From an uncultured Ruminococcus sp. (GTDB lineage: Bacteria; Bacillota; Clostridia; Oscillospirales; Acutalibacteraceae), in contig CACZPV010000129.1 in the NCBI GenBank assembly GCA_902783065.1, forward strand, positions 1 to 6,804: DNA of 6,804 nt. The letters run 5' to 3'. Shown here piece by piece: positions 1 through 5,330 of the stretch (positions within the stretch are counted from its first letter, which is position 1; the number at the start of each line of letters is the position of its first letter). The position numbers were made by a program, and so were the translations under genes. Under the pieces are notes generated by a model, which was given only the letters and a program-made list of their open reading frames with translations, was not told the DNA's origin and did not search any database.

Positions 1-168
1 AAAAGATGTGTAAATCGCAGATAATTGTAAAACTGATCTGCGTGCATAAACATTATATTCAATTTTTGCAATAGGCTTGAAGATATATAGCCGATTGTAA
101 AAAGTAGTCGTTTTCGATGCAAAATCTACGAAAATGACGGATTAAAGAGGAGAAAAGTTTTAAAACAC

Positions 169-234
169 ATGATATCAAAAAACGCATGGGTAAAGGAATT
201 TCAGACTTTTTACAATCGGTTATGGAAGATATAA
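169..234 (+). CDS. Possible 21-codon leader ORF upstream of metY
   Basis: An ATG at 169 opens a 21-residue frame (begins MISKNAWVKEF, ends YNRLWKI) whose TAA at 232-234 abuts the metY ribosome-binding site. A very strong purine-rich Shine-Dalgarno lies at 146-152 (AGAGGAG), but it is 16 nt from the ATG, longer than usual. No other start codon is better placed for that site. The ORF contains the distal arm of the long-range leader stem (205-223), so a ribosome translating it would unfold that stem. It has no cysteine or internal methionine codons, so classical attenuation sensing of those amino acids is not suggested. It may be spurious. Confidence 0.2.
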   Translation: MISKNAWVKEFQTFYNRLWKI

Positions 235-236
235 AA

Positions 237-242
237 AAGGAG
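237..242 (+). promoter_or_regulatory. metY ribosome-binding site
   Basis: AAGGAG lies 9 nt before the ATG at 252. It decides the start: the longer reading from ATG 186 has no comparable site and would add 22 residues absent from the sulfhydrylase family. Confidence 0.85.
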
Positions 243-251
243 TTTTTAACA

Positions 252-1523
252 ATGGAGTATCACATTAATACCAAATGTCTGCAGGCAGGCTATGATCCGA
301 AAAACGGAGAACCAAGAGTTGTTCCTATTATTCAAAGTACTACTTTCAAGTATGATAATGCAGCAACGCTCGGCAGACTGTTTGATCTGGAGGAAGATGG
401 TTTCTTTTATACCCGTCTGACCAATCCTACGCTCAGCATGGTTGCTGCTAAGATCGCAGCTCTGGAAGGCGGTGTGGGAGCAATGCTTACTTCATCCGGT
501 CAGGCTGCCAGTATGATGTCGGTGACAAATATCTGTCATGCAGGTGACCACGTAGTATGTGCAGCAGCAGTTTATGGAGGTACTTTCAATCTTTTTAATA
601 AGTCACTGCGTGAACTGGGAATTGATTTTACCTTTGTACTTCCTGACGCAAATGAAGAAGAAATCAATGCCGCATTTAAAGATAATACTAAAGCAGTTTT
701 TATCGAAAGTGTGTCAAATCCATCGCTTGATGTGGCTGATATTGAAGCTTATGCGAAAATCTCACATGCTCATGGTGTGCCGCTGATTGTGGATAATACT
801 TTCCCGACTCCGGTAAATCTTCGTCCGTTTGAATGGGGCGCTGATATTGTTACACATTCTACCACAAAATATATGGATGGTCATGCGGTGGCGCTCGGCG
901 GTGTAATTGTTGACAGCGGTAATTTTGACTGGACAAACGGAAAATTCCCGATGTTCACAGAACCAGATGAATCATATCATGGAGTTGTATATGCAGAAAA
1001 ATTCGGAAAAGCTGCGTATATAACCAAGGCTACAACCCATTTGATGCGTGACTATGGCGCACAGCAGAGTCCGCAGAATGCATTTCTTCTGAATCTGGGA
1101 TTGGAAACGCTGTTCCTCAGAATGGAGCGTCACTGTCAGAATGCTCTTGCGGTTGCAAAATTTCTTGAATCTAATGATAAGATCGAGTGGGTTAACTATC
1201 CGGGACTTGAAAGCAACAAATATTATGAAAGAGCAAAAAAATATATGCCAAACGGAAGCTGCGGAGTGATTTCCTTCGGAGTTAAGGGCGGCAGAGAAAA
1301 AGCAATGCAGTTTATGGACAAACTTGATATGATCAAGCTGGTTATTCATGTTGCAGATGCCCGTACCTGTGCTTTGCATCCGGCAAGTACTACTCACAGA
1401 CAGATGAACGATCAGCAATTGGAGGAATGTGGAGTAAAACCAAACCTTATTAGAATGTCTGTAGGTCTTGAATACATAGATGATATCATTGCAGATATTC
1501 AGAAAGCACTTGATACTATCTGA
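252..1523 (+). CDS. metY: O-acetylhomoserine sulfhydrylase (aminocarboxypropyltransferase)
   Basis: This is a PLP enzyme of the Cys/Met-metabolism (fold type I) family, 423 residues, full length for MetY. It is expected to convert O-acetyl-L-homoserine and sulfide to homocysteine and acetate in the cytoplasm, the direct sulfhydrylation route to methionine. The N-terminus (TKCLQAGYDPKNGEPRVVPI) is typical. Visible signatures are QSTTFKY, the YTRLTNPT cofactor loop, the SSGQAA phosphate-binding turn, IESVSNPSLDV, IVDNTFPTP, and the PLP lysine in HSTTKY (K206). The C-terminal half carries the family TTHRQM and IRMSVGLE segments. The start at 252 is chosen from the AAGGAG site. It appears to be transcribed alone, behind a structured leader and ahead of terminators at 1624-1717. 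Use of O-acetylserine as an alternative substrate (cysteine synthase activity) cannot be excluded from sequence. No defect is seen. Confidence 0.95.
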   Translation: MEYHINTKCLQAGYDPKNGEPRVVPIIQSTTFKYDNAATLGRLFDLEEDGFFYTRLTNPTLSMVAAKIAALEGGVGAMLTSSGQAASMMSVTNICHAGDHVVCAAAVYGGTFNLFNKSLRELGIDFTFVLPDANEEEINAAFKDNTKAVFIESVSNPSLDVADIEAYAKISHAHGVPLIVDNTFPTPVNLRPFEWGADIVTHSTTKYMDGHAVALGGVIVDSGNFDWTNGKFPMFTEPDESYHGVVYAEKFGKAAYITKATTHLMRDYGAQQSPQNAFLLNLGLETLFLRMERHCQNALAVAKFLESNDKIEWVNYPGLESNKYYERAKKYMPNGSCGVISFGVKGGREKAMQFMDKLDMIKLVIHVADARTCALHPASTTHRQMNDQQLEECGVKPNLIRMSVGLEYIDDIIADIQKALDTI

Positions 1524-1623
1524 TTTTATTATAATAAACTTTCATTTTTCCACTACAACCTCTATCTTTTCGCCGGAAGAGGCAGTGGTTTGGGCAAAAG
1601 GAACGCACCTGTATTGTGATCTT

Positions 1624-1655
1624 AAAAATCAGACCGAAAAGAATGTCTGCTTTTT
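1624..1655 (+). terminator. Weak terminator-like hairpin after metY
   Basis: CAGAC 1630-1634 pairs with GTCTG 1645-1649 around a 10-nt loop. Outer AAAAA 1624-1628 pairs with TTTTT 1651-1655. The stem is short, so this is at best an auxiliary site before the strong terminator downstream. Confidence 0.3.
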
Positions 1656-1685
1656 ATCGGAGTTCAGTATTAGATATATAAAAAA

Positions 1686-1717
1686 GACGAGCGGTTATGT
1701 GCCGCTCGCCTTTTTTT
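1686..1717 (+). terminator. Strong intrinsic terminator of metY, U-rich on both sides
   Basis: CGAGCGG 1688-1694 pairs perfectly with CCGCTCG 1702-1708 around a 7-nt loop, followed by seven T at 1711-1717. On the other strand the same stem is followed by six T (complement of 1680-1685), so it can also stop transcription arriving from tspO, whose stop codon is at 1808-1810. It lies about 160 nt beyond the metY stop. The sequence between (1524-1685) holds no gene I can support. Confidence 0.85.
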
Positions 1718-1807
1718 GAATACGCAGAGTTGACGTGATGGATAATAAGTGATATGTCGGGTTTTATCTTATCCGGGCTATGCAGTTTTCTTTCCTACTG
1801 GGAAGAA

Positions 1808-2269
1808 TCAATTAATGAGATAAATTGCCAGATTAAGATATGCGGCAAAGGTCAGCCATAAAAGATAAGGAATCTGCAATAAACCGGAAAGACGATCAAT
1901 TCTGTAAAACAGAATAATCATAATCAGTACCAGTATCCACAGAATGATCAGCCAGATAAAAGCAAGCAGATAAGCATCCAGTCCGAAAAACAGAACACTC
2001 CATCCGAGATTAAAAAGCAGCTGTGCAGCAAAAACGTAAATCGCGGGATCTTTAATATTTCCGGTTTTTTGAAATATTCTTGCTGCGCCGAATGCCATCA
2101 ATCCATAAAGAATTGTCCATACAATCGGAAACAAAAAACCAGGGGGAGAAAGAGGGGGCTGTATAAGACGTGAAAAGCTGTCCATACCAAGATAAGTAAC
2201 GATGCTGCCGATAATTGCAATTCCAAATGTAATTGCGAAAGAAATAATGTAGGGTTTGTATTTTTGCAT
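1808..2269 (-). CDS. tspO: TspO/MBR family membrane protein
   Basis: This 153-residue integral membrane protein is the normal length for the bacterial homologues of the peripheral benzodiazepine receptor. Five hydrophobic helices are visible, at roughly 8-27, 45-65, 77-98, 101-122 and 130-151. Family signatures are the PPLSPPGFLFPIVWTILY loop and second helix (38-55), N87 and W90 in FNLGW, and PYLLW...AAYLN near the end (134-146). Characterised members bind porphyrins, haem intermediates or sterol-like ligands and modulate stress or tetrapyrrole handling. The ligand here is unknown. ATG 2269 is preceded by GGCGGTGA, close to an ideal ribosome site. The gene is convergent with metY and shares the terminator at 1686-1717. 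It lies downstream of gatD on the same strand, but about 530 bp of hairpin-rich DNA separates them, so co-transcription is doubtful. No clear promoter was found upstream. Confidence 0.93.
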   Translation of the reverse strand: MQKYKPYIISFAITFGIAIIGSIVTYLGMDSFSRLIQPPLSPPGFLFPIVWTILYGLMAFGAARIFQKTGNIKDPAIYVFAAQLLFNLGWSVLFFGLDAYLLAFIWLIILWILVLIMIILFYRIDRLSGLLQIPYLLWLTFAAYLNLAIYLIN

Positions 2270-2410
2270 AAATTCACCGCCGGTACAAATTTTTTTCCTC
2301 TTTCAGAAAAAAAGAAAAAGCTCATGTTTTATGATATGCATTTTTCGATGAAATATGCGAAATAATACAATCCGGCTTCTGCAAAAAACTTTTTATTGTC
2401 AGAAATGCTT

Positions 2411-2516
2411 ATTATAGTAAACGACAAAAAGATTTTTACTTTGTATTACCCCTGTGGACATGACTAAACATTCGCCAATTGTGCAAAGTCAGAATAATAA
2501 CAACGTTTACTATAAT
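2411..2516. repeat. 106-bp inverted-repeat element, MITE-like
   Basis: Perfect 13-bp terminal inverted repeats, ATTATAGTAAACG (2411-2423) and CGTTTACTATAAT (2504-2516), enclose non-coding sequence. A second symmetric pair, ACTTTG 2438-2443 and CAAAGT 2484-2489, sits exactly 14 nt inside each terminal arm, so the element folds as a long interrupted hairpin. Each end carries an outward-reading TATAAT. I see no coding capacity and no clear target-site duplication, so a non-autonomous element is an inference. A regulatory hairpin is the alternative. Confidence 0.45.
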
Positions 2517-2520
2517 TCCA

Positions 2521-2608
2521 ACCTGAATCCGTGAAATTCAATTGTAACTGCTGTGCTGTTGAATATACAGTAATGATGCGTTTTTTATACATTGTCACTA
2601 ATTCAGGT
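2521..2608. repeat. Imperfect inverted repeat, part of a dispersed 14-bp repeat set
   Basis: ACCTGAATCCGTGA (2521-2534) is complementary to TCACTAATTCAGGT (2595-2608) with two mismatches. The left arm recurs exactly as CCTGAATCCGTGAA on the opposite strand at 2762-2775, just beyond the gatD stop. Immediately after, AGGTG, CACCT and AGGTG (2605-2624) offer two alternative small hairpins, the second followed by five T (2628-2632). Confidence 0.45.
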
Positions 2609-2635
2609 GTTCACCTAAGAGGTGCAGTTTTTCTG

Positions 2636-2671
2636 CCCTTCCCCCCGACCCCCTTCCCAGAGGGAAGGGGG
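2636..2671 (-). repeat. C/G-rich hairpin overlapping a G-quadruplex motif
   Basis: CCCCCTTCCC (2649-2658) and GGGAAGGGGG (2662-2671) form a perfect 10-bp stem with a 3-nt loop. Read on the minus strand, 2658 back to 2636 is four G-tracts (5, 6, and two of 3) separated by only AA, TC and AA, a canonical G-quadruplex pattern. The two folds share 2649-2658 and so compete. The block stands out sharply in AT-rich DNA. It lies in what would be the 3' untranslated part of a gatD transcript. Confidence 0.6.
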
Positions 2672-2686
2672 AGTAATTAAGGAACA

Positions 2687-2715
2687 GCGGCATGCGTGCT
2701 GCGCACGCATGCCGC
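2687..2715. repeat. Perfect palindrome with 13-bp stem, downstream of gatD
   Basis: GCGGCATGCGTGC (2687-2699) and GCACGCATGCCGC (2703-2715) are exact complements around a 3-nt loop. The stem extends by a further CAG/CTG past a one-base bulge. It begins 81 nt after the gatD stop. Neither side has a U-tract, so it is not a standard intrinsic terminator. It may stabilise the 3' end of the murT-gatD message or be a REP-like repeat. Confidence 0.6.
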
Positions 2716-2724
2716 CTGAACAGA

Positions 2725-2796
2725 TTAAAGGCCGTATTTTTTCAAAAGACATTCCATCAACTTCACGGATTCAGGGCCAATTACAATAAGAAATGC
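2725..2796 (-). other. Protein-like 23-codon stretch in frame after the gatD stop
   Basis: Directly after the gatD TGA the same frame continues for 23 codons to a TAA, encoding a tail that ends GPESVKLMECLLKKYGL. It reads like the C-terminus of a real protein, loosely recalling by eye the end of WYL-type regulators. It has no start codon or ribosome site of its own. It could be a gene remnant, an ancestral gatD extension or chance. Confidence 0.2.
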
Positions 2797-3519
2797 TCAC
2801 TGATTTGCGGAAGCTCGTCTGGTAAGTTCGGAAAGAGTAACTTCGTATCCGGCTTTTTCATAGTAAAGATGATCAGTATTGAGTTTTTTGTCTGTTCCGA
2901 TAATCAATCCGGCAATGTATTCCAGAAAATAAGGATTTTTCATAAGTACCGGTCCTGTCAGATGTGTGCCAAACAGATTGTTTATGCGGATTCCTTCTTT
3001 TTTGTCGTTATCATTGTTTCCGATACCCATTTCGACAGAAAAGAGAGGGGTATCAACATTATTTATGCTGCTGCTTTTATTGATAAAGCCGACAAGCTTT
3101 TTATCTGAAAAATCAGCAGAAAATATTGCGTCTGCGGTCATTCTTTTTTTGTTTTGTTCAGTGGTTTCAAATTCCGAAAGACCAATACCGTCAAATATTT
3201 TTCCCTTGCTGTCGGTAATGGTTTTTCCGAGCATTTCAAATGAATTTCCTGTCAGCAAAGCAGTTTTTCCGTTTTCCGTATAAGTTTTTAAATCCTCCGC
3301 ATACTGTTTCAGATTTTCTAAAACAACTTTTTGGTTGCGCTCCGTACCTGAGCCGATATATATAAAATCATATACGGAAATATCGGCTTTTTCATCAAGA
3401 GTTATTTTATCAGTTGTAACATCAATGTTGTTTGCACGCAGCAGGCGTTCAAGTGCCAATACGTTTGCGTACTCTCCGTACAGATTCATGATATCATAAT
3501 ATAAGTGAAGAATTTTCAT
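2797..3519 (-). CDS. gatD: GatD-like subunit of lipid II isoglutaminyl synthase, catalytic residues missing
   Basis: This 240-residue protein has the layout of GatD, the class I glutamine amidotransferase (CobB/CobQ-type) partner of MurT. The N-terminus (ILHLYYDIMNLYGEYANVLA) and the IGSGTERNQK segment (55-64) are characteristic. In active GatD the nucleophile lies in a CGGYQLLG-type elbow and the catalytic His in GTYLHGP. Here these read GNSFEMLG (91-98) and GTHLTGP (184-190), so Cys is replaced by Gly91 and His by Thr188. The whole protein contains no cysteine, so it cannot be a Cys-dependent glutaminase. The frame is otherwise intact and ordered, which argues against simple decay. It starts at ATG 3519 behind AAAGGACGG, 31 nt after the murT stop, and is surely co-transcribed with murT. 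It may be a structural or allosteric subunit, or work with free ammonia. Family assignment is firm; activity is uncertain. Confidence 0.85.
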   Translation of the reverse strand: MKILHLYYDIMNLYGEYANVLALERLLRANNIDVTTDKITLDEKADISVYDFIYIGSGTERNQKVVLENLKQYAEDLKTYTENGKTALLTGNSFEMLGKTITDSKGKIFDGIGLSEFETTEQNKKRMTADAIFSADFSDKKLVGFINKSSSINNVDTPLFSVEMGIGNNDNDKKEGIRINNLFGTHLTGPVLMKNPYFLEYIAGLIIGTDKKLNTDHLYYEKAGYEVTLSELTRRASANQ

Positions 3520-3550
3520 GTGTTAACCGTCCTTTAGTTTGTCTTTTCGC

Positions 3551-4867
3551 CTAAAGCAGCGAAAGAAATTTTCCTTTGTCGGAAAAACAGGTAATGACGT
3601 AAATATATTCCTCCCGATCGCTTTCAAGGTAATGATAAGCTTCTTCGATATTTTCTATAATATGTATTTTTTCTTTGGGGATATCGGTATAGGAAAAACG
3701 TACAGCGAGGTCGTTGACGTATTTGCCCGAAAGAATTATTTCATGGATATTTTCATTATTCAACATTTCAAAATCAATATCCCAAAGCCATGAAACATCA
3801 CTTGTAAAATACTTTCTGCTGACGGCATCAACTATAAACATGACATCGCAGCCGTTTTTATCGGTGCAGGCAAGACGAATTGACTGATTGTAAGAGATGC
3901 TGTTTTCGTGTTTGGAAGTAAGTACCGTACCTTGTCTTTTGCCAATTTCAAAGGTAATAACTCTGCCGTTTTTCATTACATAATCGCTCATATCTGCTGC
4001 GATTTTTGCACCATCGATTCCTACGATTGAAGCAGCCGTATAGGCAGCAAGGATATTGTAGATATTATACAGCGATTTTAGGGCAAGACTGATTGTATCT
4101 TTTCCGTTAATTGTCATTGTACCATTATCAAGATCCACTGATGTGATCGTATACTGTGTATCCTGGCGGCAATAGCCGCAGGAGGAGCATTTATAATGAC
4201 CAATATGGTTATAATGATGGGTACTGTATGTCATAGGTGATTTGCACTCAGGGCAGTAAGCACCATCGTTGTAAACACTTTTCAGTTCTTTTGTATCGGT
4301 TGAAAGCTCGTCAGCACCAAACCAGATCACATTATCCCTGCCGCGGCCGAAAAGGGATACAAGCGGATCGTCAGCATTAAGAATCAGCTGAGTTTCAGGG
4401 AAAATGCTGTCGCTCAGGGCATCAAAAACCCAATCGGGATGACCGTTCCTTGTAAGCTGATCACGGTACAGGTTGGTAATTACATAATGTGTTGGTTTAA
4501 TATATTGAAATGTATATTTTGCAAAGCGCTCATCGCTTTCGATCAGCAGAATATCACTTTTAACCTTACCGCCAAGGCTGGCACTGCCGAGTACAAGAGT
4601 AGTGACGCCTTCAATCTGGTTAGAGCCTTCTTTATTCCATGCAACGGATTTTCCGTTACGTGTCAGGATATGTGCAATCATTTCAACAGTAGATGTTTTA
4701 CCGTTGCTGCCGGTAACGGCGATAATATATTTTGGAAGCTGTATACGGCTGAGAATATCGGGACACATTTTCAGTGCGATTTTACCGGGAAGGGAACTGC
4801 CCTTTCCGATAATCTTTCCGACAAAGCGCAGAAGCTTGCAAACGAGTATCGTAAAAAATTTTTTCAT
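3551..4867 (-). CDS. murT: MurT, lipid II isoglutaminyl synthase Mur-ligase subunit
   Basis: This is a Mur-ligase-family ATPase of 438 residues, the usual MurT length. With GatD it amidates the alpha-carboxyl of D-Glu in lipid II to D-isoglutamine at the cytoplasmic membrane face, a step important for peptidoglycan cross-linking. Visible features are the P-loop TGSNGKTS (52-59, K57), LLIESDE with acidic residues (107-113), the MurT-type TNLYRDQ (131-137), and a zinc-ribbon insertion with CPEC (205-208) and CSSC (227-230). The C-terminal DUF1727 domain carries SWLWDIDFE (359-367). In the S. aureus complex an Asp of the MurT C-terminal domain contributes to the GatD triad; candidates here are D363 or D365. 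ATG 4867 is chosen because GGAG precedes it by 8 nt. The longer reading starts with TTG at 4957 and has no ribosome site. murT is the first gene of the murT-gatD operon, driven by the promoter at 4986-5014. Confidence 0.93.
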   Translation of the reverse strand: MKKFFTILVCKLLRFVGKIIGKGSSLPGKIALKMCPDILSRIQLPKYIIAVTGSNGKTSTVEMIAHILTRNGKSVAWNKEGSNQIEGVTTLVLGSASLGGKVKSDILLIESDERFAKYTFQYIKPTHYVITNLYRDQLTRNGHPDWVFDALSDSIFPETQLILNADDPLVSLFGRGRDNVIWFGADELSTDTKELKSVYNDGAYCPECKSPMTYSTHHYNHIGHYKCSSCGYCRQDTQYTITSVDLDNGTMTINGKDTISLALKSLYNIYNILAAYTAASIVGIDGAKIAADMSDYVMKNGRVITFEIGKRQGTVLTSKHENSISYNQSIRLACTDKNGCDVMFIVDAVSRKYFTSDVSWLWDIDFEMLNNENIHEIILSGKYVNDLAVRFSYTDIPKEKIHIIENIEEAYHYLESDREEYIYVITCFSDKGKFLSLL

Positions 4868-4985
4868 AAATTCATCTCCGGGATAAAATACGAGTAACAA
4901 TTGCAGTGATGTTCCGAAACATCCGTAGTCAATTGATTTTCTTAAAAATGACAACAATTACAAATCAGAAGCAAACTACAGTCCT

Positions 4986-5014
4986 ATTATAAAACATTAT
5001 CTGTCTTTTTTCAA
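4986..5014 (-). promoter_or_regulatory. Sigma-A-type promoter of murT-gatD
   Basis: On the minus strand TTGAAA (5014-5009) and a perfect TATAAT (4991-4986) are separated by exactly 17 nt. Transcription would begin near 4979, giving a leader of about 110 nt. In that leader CTGTAGT (about 4982-4976) could pair with ACTACGG (near 4928-4922). Confidence 0.75.
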
Positions 5015-5330
5015 GCATATACCAATGAATGTTTGCAGACGTAGAGCTTCCGGATTTTGAATATGAACTTCTTTCATTTATCACAAATGTTATGCAATGC
5101 TGTCAATAATAATCTATACTTACTTTCGGCAGTTTGAACGTGGAAAAATTATTATAAAAAGTTTAATTTTCTGTATACTTCTGTATACTCTTGATTTTAG
5201 ACCAAAAACTCCAACATATATTGTATTTATGCGTAAAAAATGAGATGTAGTGAAATAAAGGATACAAAAGGTGAGTTAGTCTTTTGATACGGCATTAATA
5301 AAATATATGTAATATGGGAGGATTTGTGAT
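5015..5330. other. Divergent intergenic region between murT and the exported-protein gene
   Basis: This stretch has no gene I can support. It holds the likely control region of the gene at 5331, but no convincing -35/-10 pair: TTGAAC 5134-5139 and TATAAA 5153-5158 are only 13 nt apart. It contains the tandem TTCTGTATAC repeat (5169-5188), a CAAAAG/CTTTTG hairpin (5265-5270 with 5281-5286), and a small unsupported ORF at 5029-5109. Confidence 0.5.
5169..5188 (+). repeat. Tandem 10-bp repeat TTCTGTATAC
   Basis: Two exact adjacent copies of a 10-mer, each containing the palindrome GTATAC, lie about 140 bp before the gene at 5331. Each also gives a TATACT that resembles a -10 box, without a good -35. 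Spacing of one helical turn would suit tandem binding of a regulator, but this is inference. Confidence 0.4.

Larger units (their letters stand above)
16..242 (+). promoter_or_regulatory. Structured 5' leader of metY with mutually exclusive stems
   Basis: Several RNA stems can be drawn directly. Stem 1 is CGCAGAT 16-22 with ATCTGCG 36-42. Stem 2 pairs 63-77 with 89-103 (15 positions, one G-U, one A-G mismatch, 11-nt loop). Stem 3 pairs 107-116 with 129-138 (10 bp, one G-U). A long-range stem pairs 87-105 with 205-223 (19 bp, one G-U) and cannot coexist with stem 2. The distal arm ends 13 nt before the metY ribosome site. I do not recognise the S-box/SAM-I core, a T-box AGGGTGG motif or any other known riboswitch, and there is no U-tract terminator, so any control would act on translation or RNA stability. 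I found no convincing -35/-10 pair here. The inverted repeats could instead be a small inserted element. Confidence 0.4.

Noticed and set aside
186..251. Longer metY start at ATG 186 adding 22 residues
   Set aside because: It has no ribosome site of its own, while ATG 252 has AAGGAG at ideal spacing and matches the family N-terminus.
1..251. SAM riboswitch or T-box upstream of metY
   Set aside because: No recognisable conserved core of either class and no terminator stem with a U-tract.
1480..1719. 79-codon open frame overlapping the metY 3' end and running through the terminator
   Set aside because: Its only ATG lies inside metY, it has no ribosome site, and its last residues are simply the terminator hairpin translated.
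1788..1807. Hairpin TTCTTTCC/GGGAAGAA as the tspO terminator
   Set aside because: Minus-strand reading has no U-tract after it; the stem at 1686-1717 followed by six T is the better candidate.
2338..2358. Small hairpin GCATTTTTC/GAAATATGC upstream of tspO
   Set aside because: A 9-bp AT-rich stem with a mismatch is common by chance, and no regulatory logic is apparent.
2479..2516. Plus-strand promoter using TATAAT 2511-2516
   Set aside because: The nearest -35-like TTGTGC is 26 nt away, and the TATAAT is explained by the inverted repeat.
2692..3283. Plus-strand open frames opposite gatD (2692-3108 and 2966-3283)
   Set aside because: They are antisense shadows of gatD; the first begins inside the palindrome and neither shows protein-family features.
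4868..4957. Upstream extension of murT to TTG 4957
   Set aside because: TTG start without a ribosome site; the added residues are not Mur-ligase-like, and ATG 4867 has GGAG 8 nt upstream.
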